Assembly: GCA_004151065.3 (NCBI GenBank)
Contig: NWUY0300128117.1
Coordinates: forward strand, 1 to 12,355
DNA from: Larix sibirica
Lineage: Eukaryota > Streptophyta > Pinopsida > Pinales > Pinaceae
Reading direction: 5' to 3'
DNA length: 12,355 nucleotides
Made by a program: the position numbers and the translations under genes
Notes under the pieces: model-generated
Told to the model about the DNA's origin: nothing
Database searches by the model: none
What the model saw: the letters and a program-made list of their open reading frames with translations, nothing else
In this document: positions 1 to 8,900 of the stretch, piece after piece
How the letters are laid out: every line of letters starts with the position of its first letter
How positions within the stretch are numbered: position 1 is the first letter of the stretch

Positions 1-1631
1 TTCCAAATTGGGGACATTACAGGCTTGCTTCTTATTCTTCCACATTTCCTTCACATTTAAGTCAAACTTTATTTGGTTACATTTATTTTCATGATTAAGT
101 ATATTGGTTTTTATCTAAAGGCCGATTTATTTAAGTTTGTAACTAGATCTAGAAGTGTAAAGTAATATTTTCAGAGTAGAACTAGCTTGATTCAAGTACT
201 TAGTTCTTTCTCAGGTTCACATATTGTGGGTACTTAAATATTTTTATGATATTAATGCTTTATTTGACACATTTGGTGCATGGCATGTGGCTATTTTTTC
301 ACTTTTGATGAAAAGTCGTAAGAGGAGGTGCTTCCAAAAAATCGAAGATCTGGGCCATTCAAGACCCTGGGAGCACCCATATAATCCTCAAATTCAATTA
401 TTAAAACCTTGTAAACCTTTGCTTCTTCAATTAAAAAGGACCAAATGTATCCACCTCAAATATTTTAATTTAATAATAAAAGCAAGTGGGCTACCCAACA
501 CCCACACCTCATCCCCTTGGGGATCTGCGTCATTTTCATGGTGTGACATTTTTACTCTTTTGCTTTATTTCTATTTGGATTTACTCATCGTTAGCTTAGA
601 TTTGTTTGCGTAGATTTCTTAACTTAGTTTCTTTTTAGTTTGCATTAAGAAGTAAAAAAATCATTCGCTATGCTTTCCCGAAGTATGATACTAGTTGAAA
701 AGGCTTGCCCAAGTAAGTGGTACTTGGAAAAGAGATTCGTAGTTTAGTATCTAGAAAAAAAAATTACTTCTTTTTTGCAAGTTGATTTTCTGTAATTAAT
801 ACTTGTAACGAACATTTAGCTCAAGTTTCTGTGTATGGTATTTTCCATCGCATGGTTTCCCAAGCTTTGGAACAACTAGAAACGAGACTTGCAACACTTA
901 ATAAAGTTCTAAATTTATTTGAAATTAACTTCCCTGTAGATGGAAATTCGACGTCTTATGGAGATTGTATTGTGCGGGCAAATTCTACAAAGAAGAGGGA
1001 ACAACTAGGTAGTGACCATGGGGACCTATTAGGATACACTCTCGTTTGGTGCCAGAATTGGACATACCCCCTTCTTGTGTGGAGCCACACTTGGCACTCC
1101 AAACTTATTCCATGTACCTCAGAGTATATCAAAACCCCCATCCTATAATGAACTCATCCATAATAATTAAAACTGACCAAGAAGCATTGCAAAGCATTTT
1201 CTTTTAGCATACTCCTTTTACCTTGTTCGGCACTAGTCTATTACAATCATTTTCTTAAGTGAATTCAATATGTCGTGATTAATTTATCATTTACTTTCTG
1301 CTGGTTTAATTCGTATGTGATGATATTGCTTCAACAATTCATTTAAAACTCCTAGATTAACTTTCACTTTCGTAACTTTGCATAAAATCCACAGTTTCTT
1401 TTCTTAGGGACCACCCCGCTTGTCTTCGTTAGGAGTTGGCCTAAACGAGTGAGTCAAGTATCAGGTGACAACACTTAACTCGAGACTTCCCCCCAAAGTC
1501 GCACCCAATGGCTTGAATATTTCTGCCACATTACCTGAGGTGCATATCAGACGGCAACACTCCTATTAGCTTCCATTAACAAGTTCTCCATCGAAGTTTC
1601 AAGTAAAAAGAAAAATTGAAGAATTGACCCC
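1..1631. other. AT-rich stretch with no supportable gene
   Basis: No reading frame here shows a domain I recognise. The longest frames (around 224-613 and 831-1148) begin at GTG rather than ATG and have no recognisable motif or composition, so I treat them as chance. Visible structure is limited to small inverted repeats: a 6-bp-arm palindrome at 511-524, a 6-bp hairpin at 1077-1090 inside a looser inverted repeat at 1046-1102, and an imperfect hairpin around 327-380. The segment at about 1405-1560 is richer in G and C and changes character just before the LINE remnant begins. The whole stretch could be untranslated or LTR sequence of another decayed retroelement, but no terminal repeats or target-site duplications can be seen. 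Confidence 0.5.
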
Positions 1632-2697
1632 TAGTATGATAAAGAATGTAAAAGTGCTAGAAGAGCCATCAAAGAAGCTATTGAAGAGTCTCTAAAAATT
1701 GATAATATAAATAGATACAAAGCCCTAATTAAAAGAAAAAAACACTATATAAATAAAAAGCAGGAAAATCTTTTACACCTTTATAAGGTAGCTCCTATGA
1801 AATTATGGAGGCATATTCTAACTAGAAAAACTAAAGATAATAATAGGATTTCTTATGGAATATTGGAATGCTTATCTTAAAAACATTTACGACTCCCTGG
1901 ATTTCATTGATAATATTCAAACCCTCCTCACACAAAATATTTTTTTTCATTAGAAGACATTCATTTCAGGATTAAGCACCTTGCAAATGGAAAATCTAAG
2001 GACTTTGAAGGTTACCAAGATAAAACCTTAAAAAATGGTGGGCCGACCCTCATCCCTCACATCCAAAATATCTTCAACCTAGAAGTCAAGCAAGGTTCCC
2101 TATATTCCTTGGACTTAGAGCCTCATTATTACTATCTTTAAAAGCGGTGATAGAAATAACCCCTCTAATTATCAGACCATTATGATTAGCCATCTCTTAG
2201 CCAAGCTTTACGGTATCATTATAGAAAACAAAATCAGTGTATGGATAGAAAGTGAAGGTAAGAAGGCTAAAGGTCAAGTATGATTTATAAGACATCACTC
2301 TACCATGGAGCACCTCATCACGCTTAGGATCACTGCGGAGGATCGTCATAATAGTGAATCCAACCTTTTTTGTTGCTTTGTGGACTTTAGGAAAGCTTTT
2401 GATACAACACCTAGAAATTACTTGTGGAATTTATTGGAAGAGCTAAAGGTTCCTTTCGAGTTGAGCACTGTTGTGATAAGGTTGTACGAGGCTTTTATTG
2501 CAAAATTTAAGAGCAATGAGGGGTGTTCGAAAGATTTTAATTGGAATATTGGAGTTAAGCAATGTTTTCCCCTCTTCCCTACACTTTTTGGCATTTACAT
2601 TGATAAGATAGAAGGTTGTTTAGAAGATGAAGGGTGCACTGGAACGACCTTAGCTGATATAGTTGTCATCCTCCTCTATGTTGATGATATTGTTCTT
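1632..2697 (+). pseudogene. LINE-type non-LTR retrotransposon remnant: pre-RT region and RT core, first copy
   Basis: This is a broken reverse transcriptase of a non-LTR (LINE) element, an enzyme that copies element RNA at a nicked chromosomal target. The connecting region upstream of RT runs from about 1632 to 2250 in shifting frames. A tag stands at 1632 where a Trp is expected before YDKECKSARRAI, the frame moves near 1864 and again at a T-run near 1947, and stops lie at 2116 and 2281. The RT core then reads in one frame. Motif A is FVDFRKAFD at 2377-2403 with its catalytic Asp. A motif B-like GVKQCFP near 2551 has Cys where Gly is usual. Motif C is YVDD at 2677-2688. The endonuclease domain is not visible. 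The residues resemble neither typical plant L1 nor plant RTE, so I leave the clade open. The copy stops at the N at 2698. Confidence 0.85.
2374..2697 (+). repeat. Direct repeat of the LINE RT core, left copy (324 bp)
   Basis: Bases 2374-2697 recur at 2699-3022 with an offset of exactly 325, the extra base being the N at 2698. By eye I find only three mismatches. They are clustered where the left copy reads ttttgatacaac and the right copy ttttcaatacgac-like sequence, near 2400-2407 and 2724-2732. The remaining bases, about 290, look identical. Such identity is out of keeping with the heavy decay of everything else in the window. Confidence 0.95.
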
Positions 2698-2698
2698 N
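2698..2698. other. Single ambiguous base (N) at the repeat junction
   Basis: The only N in the window sits exactly between the end of the left 324-bp copy and the start of the right copy. A lone N at this place suggests two overlapping contigs or reads were abutted instead of merged. Confidence 0.95.
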
Positions 2699-3022
2699 TG
2701 CTTTGTGGACTTTAGGAAAGCTTTCAATACGACACCTAGAAATTACTTGTGGAATTTATTGGAAGAGCTAAAGGTTCCTTTCGAGTTGAGCACTGTTGTG
2801 ATAAGGTTGTACGAGGCTTTTATTGCAAAATTTAAGAGCAATGAGGGGTGTTCGAAAGATTTTAATTGGAATATTGGAGTTAAGCAATGTTTTCCCCTCT
2901 TCCCTACACTTTTTGGCATTTACATTGATAAGATAGAAGGTTGTTTAGAAGATGAAGGGTGCACTGGAACGACCTTAGCTGATATAGTTGTCATCCTCCT
3001 CTATGTTGATGATATTGTTCTT
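2699..3022 (+). repeat. Direct repeat of the LINE RT core, right copy (324 bp)
   Basis: This is the right-hand partner of the repeat at 2374-2697. It continues past the repeat into atggcaagg, where the left copy is cut by the N. The right copy therefore carries the authentic 3' continuation and the left copy the authentic 5' continuation, as expected for an unmerged overlap. Confidence 0.95.
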
Positions 3023-3031
3023 ATGGCAAGG
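2699..3031 (+). pseudogene. LINE-type RT core, second copy, truncated after motif C
   Basis: This copy repeats the RT core: FVDFRKAF with the catalytic Asp, then the motif B-like segment, then YVDD at 3002-3013 followed by IVLMAR. At the second motif A the Asp that follows KAF is Asn (KAFN), one effect of the three clustered differences from the first copy. LINE similarity ends at about 3031. The frame runs into unrelated residues and a stop at about 3062, so the thumb region, the C-terminal zinc-finger region and any poly(A) tail are missing. Because the two copies are nearly identical and separated by an N, this may be the only real RT core in the genome, with the left copy being the overlapping end of another contig. 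Confidence 0.85.
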
Positions 3032-3416
3032 TTCCTGTTAGTACTGGGATTTTTCTCCATATAAAAGTACATCCTCGAAGTTACTCAACATGGTATGCAC
3101 AGTTTATTTCATCCCTCGGGAGCTACAAGATTAAAGGAAAATCGAGCGAAAGTTTAAAAGTGAACAGTGGCTATTGACTGGGAGCCTAGTGAAGAGCGCT
3201 TAACCACTAAAGTTGTTGAGTTGTTAGATCAAGATAGATCCGACGGCCCAGAGATCAGATGATCCCATAAAGTGCAAGATAATTAAAGAAGGAGGGTGTA
3301 CGTGCAAGTTTATAAGGGCGCGAGATAGATCAACGGTGGAAATCTAAAACCTGCCGATAAGATGTGCCCTCCCCAAAAGGTACTTGAGCGTGCGTTTTCC
3401 TCAAAACCACCAAGGA

Positions 3417-3422
3417 CACGTG
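3417..3422. promoter_or_regulatory. G-box motif CACGTG
   Basis: A perfect palindromic CACGTG in the context GACACGTGCTC. In plants this core is bound by bZIP and bHLH factors and often forms part of abscisic-acid or light response elements. It lies about 540 bases before the ATG at 3956. The word is short enough to occur by chance, so function is only suggested by the CpG-rich surroundings. Confidence 0.35.
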
Positions 3423-3668
3423 CTCGTTGCTCATTGACCGCGCCTCCTTGAGCATGATTTTCTTTTACTGCTCATTTATGGTGCATTAACACCTTGTGAA
3501 ACCAGAAGTGGTATTGGCTTGTGACCTCACCCAAAACACTTTAGAGATCATCATCTTGACAATTCATCCCTTTCTCTTCCTATCATCTATCAAGTGGGCC
3601 CCAACGCTTCCTCCTCGTACCTCCACCATGAAATCTAACATGGAAAGTGATGCTTCCTAAATTGAATA

Positions 3669-3702
3669 AAATGATATTTTCCGTATTTTTAAAATATCAT
3701 TT
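3669..3702. repeat. Perfect 12-bp inverted repeat with a 10-base loop
   Basis: The arms aaatgatatttt (3669-3680) and aaaatatcattt (3691-3702) are exact reverse complements around the loop ccgtattttt. The stem is AT-only apart from one G-C pair. It lies about 250 bases upstream of the ATG at 3956 and is the strongest hairpin I noticed in the window. It could be a cruciform, a remnant of a small inverted-repeat element, or a 3'-end structure. Confidence 0.75.
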
Positions 3703-3955
3703 CCTCATCAAATCTCTAACGTGCTCCTGCCAGACCCAGTGTACCAAGTCAACCATCTGCATGAAAAAAACCATCCCACGTTAGCATCCAAAGCGTTCAG
3801 CTCAGCCGTCATCTGTCACCTGTGTATTTCCTACTTATTGTTATCCAACACTTCTGTTGTTACCTTTCACCTGCTACTTAATCAGAAAGAATCCCTAATT
3901 TATGTAAATTTGCCCTAATATCCACTAAAACTTTCAAACCAGTCTTTAACTCAAT

Positions 3956-6900
3956 ATGCCTTCCAAACCCAAGTTCAAGCTTCCGAAACCTTGTTTCTCA
4001 GGCGAAGAACATGTTTATGACCATGAAGCAAATTATTTCGACACTATTATCACCAATTTAGATCTGAACAAAACCATTAAGGAAACTAAAACTCTAGATT
4101 TTGCTGACCAGGACAACCTTAATCTATGGAATTCAAACTATGCCTGGACCGCTTGCCCTAGATCCGTGGTATTCCCTAAATTTGTAACCTGGTGCTCAAA
4201 GCACTATTCCCCCACCAAGTGGGAGACCCTTTCCTCTGATATGTCAATAAACCTTTGTTACGTCACTCTAGATGCAGTCAAATGGATGTTTTACATCCAT
4301 AATAGTTATCCCCTTATCCATTTAATGAGAAATACCTAGCGAGTACATTTCACAATATGGGGCCCTATGAACATCACCAGTTTCTATTGAAGTACTTAGA
4401 TCGAGGTATGGCCATACCTACCACCCCACTTACTTATGCTACCACAAGTTTTTCTAAAAATTCTAGGAAAGTTATTTTCATCATTTGTACAATTGTGGGT
4501 CTTGAGGTTGATAGGTCTGTAGATGAAGTGATTCTAGGGGTTCTCGTTATGATAACCACGGAATTTGGCATGAATTCCCCCCTGTTCAACCTTTGTACTC
4601 ACCTAGTAGGAGTAATCCATGAGCAATTGGAGGAATTCCCTGCCATCGAATACTTCATATTTCTAACTTACCTATTCTTTATGTTTTTCTACAAGAACTT
4701 TGAGAGATTTAAGCATCTAGGTCTTAGGGATACTGATGAACAAGGGACACAAATTCCAGTGTATGAACAAACTGATATAGTACTTTGAAGAGCTGATAAC
4801 TCTAATTAATCATATTTTATAGACAAGGTTATGAGCATTGCATATAGGTTGAGTTTTGGTAGTTCACACCCAAGGATGCTGCTAGAAAACAAAAAGCATT
4901 TAAAATTCACCTCAGAGATTCAAACATGAGATTGGTTCCTTTATGAGGACCACATAGTCATCAGGGTTTATGGATTTGAGGAGGAACCATACAAATTCCC
5001 TACTTTTCTAACCCCAAGAATCTTTTCCATGGAGTATATAAGGAAAATATTTGCCTCATATGAGCTGCATTTAAGACATTTTAGGTAGCATAAATCATTT
5101 TTGTTACCGAAGGAAGTGGGGCCTCTCATCATAAGAAGACCGAATGCTTATCAATATGTAAGAGAATATTTAAGTCAACTCAATCTTGAGAAAGCTGAGA
5201 AAGCAGCCTATGACCCACACCAAATTGTTTCAAAGCAAAGGCTAGAGAATAAAAACTCAGCATATACATGTCAATCCATACTAGTTTAGGAAGAAATAAC
5301 TAATAAAGAGACTTGGGAAGAAGTCCAGGATGCTTTGAAAATATTTGAAGGACAAGAATAGTTGATAGGATAGAAAAGGACAGCTGGAGAAGTTTAAGAG
5401 ATGGGCATTGATCAAGTTGATCATGGCCTAAACCCTAAGAGGGAAAGAACAAAAACCGAGGGAGATGAACATGTATTGGTATAATTGCCAGAGTCAGTGA
5501 AATTCCAAGAGAAATCACTGAATTAACAGAAAAAATACTGGTCCCAAGAGAGCCTCACATTAAATACGTTAGTCATCCATTTATAGAGTTCACAATCCCT
5601 CAAAATATACGTGGATAATCATTAGGAGAGCTAGTACCAGTGAAAACAGATCTCCAGTCTGGCTACATGAACATCAAAGAAAAAATATTGAATATGGTAA
5701 AGGATATAAGGCAAGAAATCCCAATATTAGGAAAGATATTGATCTTAGTCACTGATCATCAACAAGATACATTTAGGTTTTCTTTTCTTGAGCCCAAAGT
5801 ACCTAAACCTATCAAATTGAGTGATTGGAGAGTTGAGGAACACATTGTTAATTTCATGGAATTTGGGAAGCTGGATAAATTGGACTTCTACAAGCAGGCC
5901 AGTGATATAATTTGTAAAGAGATAGTAAAATCAAAAGAGGAGGATAAAAAGTTCAGATTGGCACTAGAGAATTTTGAGAATCTATACAAGATGGAGAAGT
6001 GGACAACTAGGTCGAAGCAAAAATCTATAAATTCACTAGAGAAAAAGATGGTGGAATTGGAAGCTGATCCACAAGATGGATCTCAAATCAAATCATTTAT
6101 TGAGAAGAAATATATTGAGATATCCACTTTGAGGAAGAAATTGAAAATGCCTAGAAAAGACCCAGTCTAGATTGAAGAGCCACAGCAGGTGCGGGAAGAA
6201 AAAGAGAAAATTTATGCTACCATGATAGAATACCAGAAGTTAACTGATGAGATAAGAAAAATGATTGATGATTTGCATTGGTAGATAGCTAATATGAAGT
6301 TAGAAAGGACTAAAATCTCCATTGGAGGAGATACTGGAACATCAACCCCTGTAATTCTTGTAGAAAGTCATCCTACAACAATAGGTGTAACAGAAGCAAT
6401 AGAGAGTCATCTTACAATAACGTATGTAGAGGAAGTAGTAGATGAGTAGAAAAATATCCCTTCGGAATCCATAGATGTAGATGCTATGGAGGAATTCCAA
6501 GAAAAGCTGAGGTCAAGTCCTCAACCCATTCAAGAGGATAAGGAACTAAGTGGCAAGCTCATAGAGGTTGAAAAATAGCTTGAGAAAAAAGACAAAAGGA
6601 TCCTATAACTAGAGAATGAAGTCCGCAAAAAGGAGGATGATATAATAGATCTAGAAAAAGAAATAGGATAATTAAAAAGCTAGATAACCTCATTACAAAT
6701 GAATGTCCAAGGAGAGCAACTTTTGAGGAGGATAACATTGAATGTTTGGGAGAAAATTAGTGAATGGTTTATACAGAAATGGGATTAATTTTAGGTCATT
6801 CAAGATGAATTAGAAATGAAAACACAAGCTACTGCAGAGGTAAAATCAGTTGAAAAGTAGCTGGGAAACATGCCCAAACAAGTAATTGAAGTAATAGATT

Positions 6901-7658
6901 ACTTGGACAATCTAACCAAAAGGAAGTTGGCTGAGAAGAGAATTAATAATAGAACACAAATCATTAAGATAGATAGGTTCATGATAATGAAACAAACCTT
7001 TGTGCTCATAATGGAGGACAATATTAAATAGTTGACTGATGAAATAAGAAGCTTCAAATCTCTATTCAGGGGTGTGTTAAGTCTAGGGATGCCTTCTCCA
7101 TGGGATGGAAATGGAGATTCTTATCCCAAGGACACCTATAAAGAACATTTGGATCAAAATAAGGACAAATTTCCTCCATATACCTTGGAAAGGGAAAATG
7201 CAGTGGATAGACTCAAGAATTGTTTTGAAATCTGGGTAGGATTAAAGAAGATTGCTAATATATTGGTACCAATCTATTATGAGAAAACAACAAATGCAGA
7301 GATATCTTTGGAATCCCCGAGAACTCACAAGAACCCATTGGGGAAGGAGTGGTAGATGGTTATACAATATCACAAACATGTTCTTCCTCCTAGGACATCA
7401 ACATGATAAAATTCAGATCAATATTCAAGCAAACAATCTAGTCAAGAAGCAAGTCAACCATCAGTACAGGTACCAGGGCACTTTTCAAATCAACCACCAC
7501 CAATTTCTTTCATGCCACCTTCAGGAGCATCCAATGTACAAATGATGTATCAAATGAATCAATATGGTAATCCTCAAGTAAGGCCAATGGGGAAGCCTCC
7601 TAAGCAACCAAATATCTACATGAGAGGCAAACATAAGAGTCCCAACAAGAGGAATTGA
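3956..7658 (+). pseudogene. Decayed long reading frame for a large coiled-coil protein of unrecognised family
   Basis: Former ORF of about 1,230 codons from the ATG at 3956, the first ATG after an in-frame stop at 3947, to a likely natural tga at 7656. I do not recognise the family. The N-terminal ~400 residues look globular and are rich in Trp, Tyr and His, beginning MPSKPKFKLPKP. Residues ~560-740 are charged and Lys/Glu-rich. A heptad-like coiled coil lies around residues 870-925 (LENEVRKKEDDIIDLEKEIG). The C-terminus, ~1150-1234, is rich in Gln, Pro and Met and ends basic (RGKHKSPNKRN). The frame changes near 4317-4321 and 5469-5482 only. Twenty-three in-frame stops interrupt it: 13 TAG, 7 TAA and 3 TGA. 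Each can arise by one C-to-T change in CAG, CAA or CGA. It may be the extra 5' ORF of the downstream retroelement, a separate element's gag-like gene, or a captured host gene. It makes no full-length product today. Confidence 0.6.
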
Positions 7659-8900
7659 AGATGCTAAATTCAACAAGGAATGTTGGTAAAAGACAAGTGT
7701 AAAAGTCAATTTTTGCAACAAAGTAAATTGAGTCTTTTTACAATTATGTTAGAATGTAAAAATTGAATTCAGTTACATAGAGAATCTCTATAAAGTAACT
7801 TGTATTTAGCCTAAAAGGTTGTCAATTTTAGGAAGAGAGGATCTCTATCTGGTTTTGTAGAGTCGAAGGGCAGAATTTGCCCTTGTAATTTTGCTTTGTA
7901 TGAGATTAAAGATACATCATTGTTTCAAAGACTCGTGTTTCCTTCGTTATGTAAATCCATTGTTACCTCATCTATGTTTTTATGAAAATATTCAGAAGAT
8001 TAATATAAGATTGATGCAGTAGTTTTGATCCCATTATGGTGTCAGTGATGCTTGTGATGGTTGAAAATCAAAGGTTATATAAGAGATTCTTAAATTGTTT
8101 CTGCCTCTGTTATTTCCTTTAAATATTTTATGTTTGTTCATATCTATAAGGAGTTTCCTGTGCATTTTATATACATAAAAGTCTTGTTGCATTTCTTTAT
8201 TCCTCATGTATTACTTTACAATTTAGTAAGAATTACTGAATTCCTCACCTTGAGGCTCAGTACGTTCATGTAAGCTCATATTCAATAAATTTGTCTCTGC
8301 AGGAACTTCTTGAATGAACCTAGCATTTCATCTATTAAATTCACCATCATCATTTCCTATATTCTGTGATATGCTGTAAATTTCCTGTGCAATTTTGTCT
8401 TTACATTCGTAAAAGATGTCCATGACCTTTTGTCCTTAAAGAAGTCTCAAGAATTAAACCAAAATACATGTTATACTAGATATAGCTCTAATATATTTAA
8501 AATTTGAGCTTCTATCATGCCTGGTCATATATTATTTCAACCTAGTCTACCTCTGGGGACTAACATGAAAAATGAAGACCATACTAGGGAACGCATGTGA
8601 AATAAATCTTTCCCCTACTACACCGTTGAAGATGATCTGAGCTCTGCGTGGTGAAGAAGGTCATATACCTTTGGTTGAATCTCACCTAGAGACTTCATTG
8701 GATCAGGTTGGATCCTGGTAAAAGACATATAAGATCAAATCCTCAGTCAAAAGGGTTCTGGAGCCTACAAGATTCTCGAACTCACTAGAGGAACTTCCGT
8801 GCATATCAAGGGAAATTTATTATTTTTCTTAATTCACACCTGATATCTCCTGCAGTAGATAATCAAGAAAGGATTGAGGATTTTAAATAATTCTAAAAAT
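7659..8900. other. Gene-free stretch between the coiled-coil frame and gag; possible decayed LTR and leader
   Basis: No gene is visible; the reverse-strand frame at 7521-7721 only mirrors coding sequence. The stretch begins right after the coiled-coil frame. A TATA-like ctctataaag lies near 7785, next to the short palindrome tagagaatctcta. A hairpin sits at 7866-7884. At 8037-8048 tggtgtcagtga resembles the plant initiator-tRNA primer-binding site TGGTATCAGAGC in its first nine bases (eight match) but not after. If that is a real primer site, 7681-8033 (beginning TGTTGG, ending CCCA) could be a 5' LTR of about 350 bases and 8049-8900 the leader of gag. No second LTR lies in the window to confirm this. 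Confidence 0.4.
7866..7884. repeat. Small hairpin, 7-bp stem and 5-base loop
   Basis: aagggca at 7866-7872 is the exact reverse complement of tgccctt at 7878-7884, with loop gaatt. It lies in the putative LTR, about 80 bases after the TATA-like word, where a transcript leader would form. A role in RNA folding is possible but unsupported. Confidence 0.5.

Larger units (their letters stand above)
3032..3955. other. Gene-free, promoter-like region upstream of the coiled-coil reading frame
   Basis: No supportable gene is present. The frame at 3721-3918 begins at GTG and has no recognisable features. The left part, about 3061-3480, holds roughly 18 CpG dinucleotides in 420 bases, far above the flanking elements. 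It contains a perfect G-box (CACGTG, 3417-3422) and several other ACGT- or CG-bearing words. A TGGGCC word lies near 3596. The right part is C- and T-rich, as plant 5' leaders often are, and ends at the ATG at 3956, which follows an in-frame taa at 3947-3949. It may be the promoter and leader, or the LTR, of the element downstream. I see no convincing TATA box at a sensible distance. Confidence 0.45.

Noticed and set aside
224-613. Open frame of 129 codons on the plus strand
   Set aside because: It begins at GTG, has no recognisable domain and lies in AT-rich sequence where chance frames of this size occur.
831-1148. Open frame of 105 codons, with a reverse-strand frame overlapping it
   Set aside because: It begins at GTG (first ATG at 852) and neither strand shows a domain. 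Inverted repeats at 1046-1102 explain part of the open reverse frame.
2374-3022. Genuine tandem duplication or repeat-based regulatory array
   Set aside because: There are only two copies, with an N exactly at the junction and near-identity amid decay. An unmerged contig overlap is the simpler explanation.
3956-7658. Stop-codon reassignment (TAG/TAA as glutamine) in the coiled-coil frame
   Set aside because: Normal CAA and CAG codons are abundant in the same frame, TGA stops also occur, and there are two frameshifts. Methylcytosine decay explains all of it more simply.
8280-8305. Splice-acceptor-like ttgtctctgcag before gaacttc
   Set aside because: There is no matching coding exon on either side and no donor with a continuing frame, so an intron cannot be supported.
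8695-8720. Repeated ttggatc words as a possible primer-binding site
   Set aside because: The sequence after TGG does not resemble the 3' end of any tRNA I can recall, and the repeat is only seven bases.
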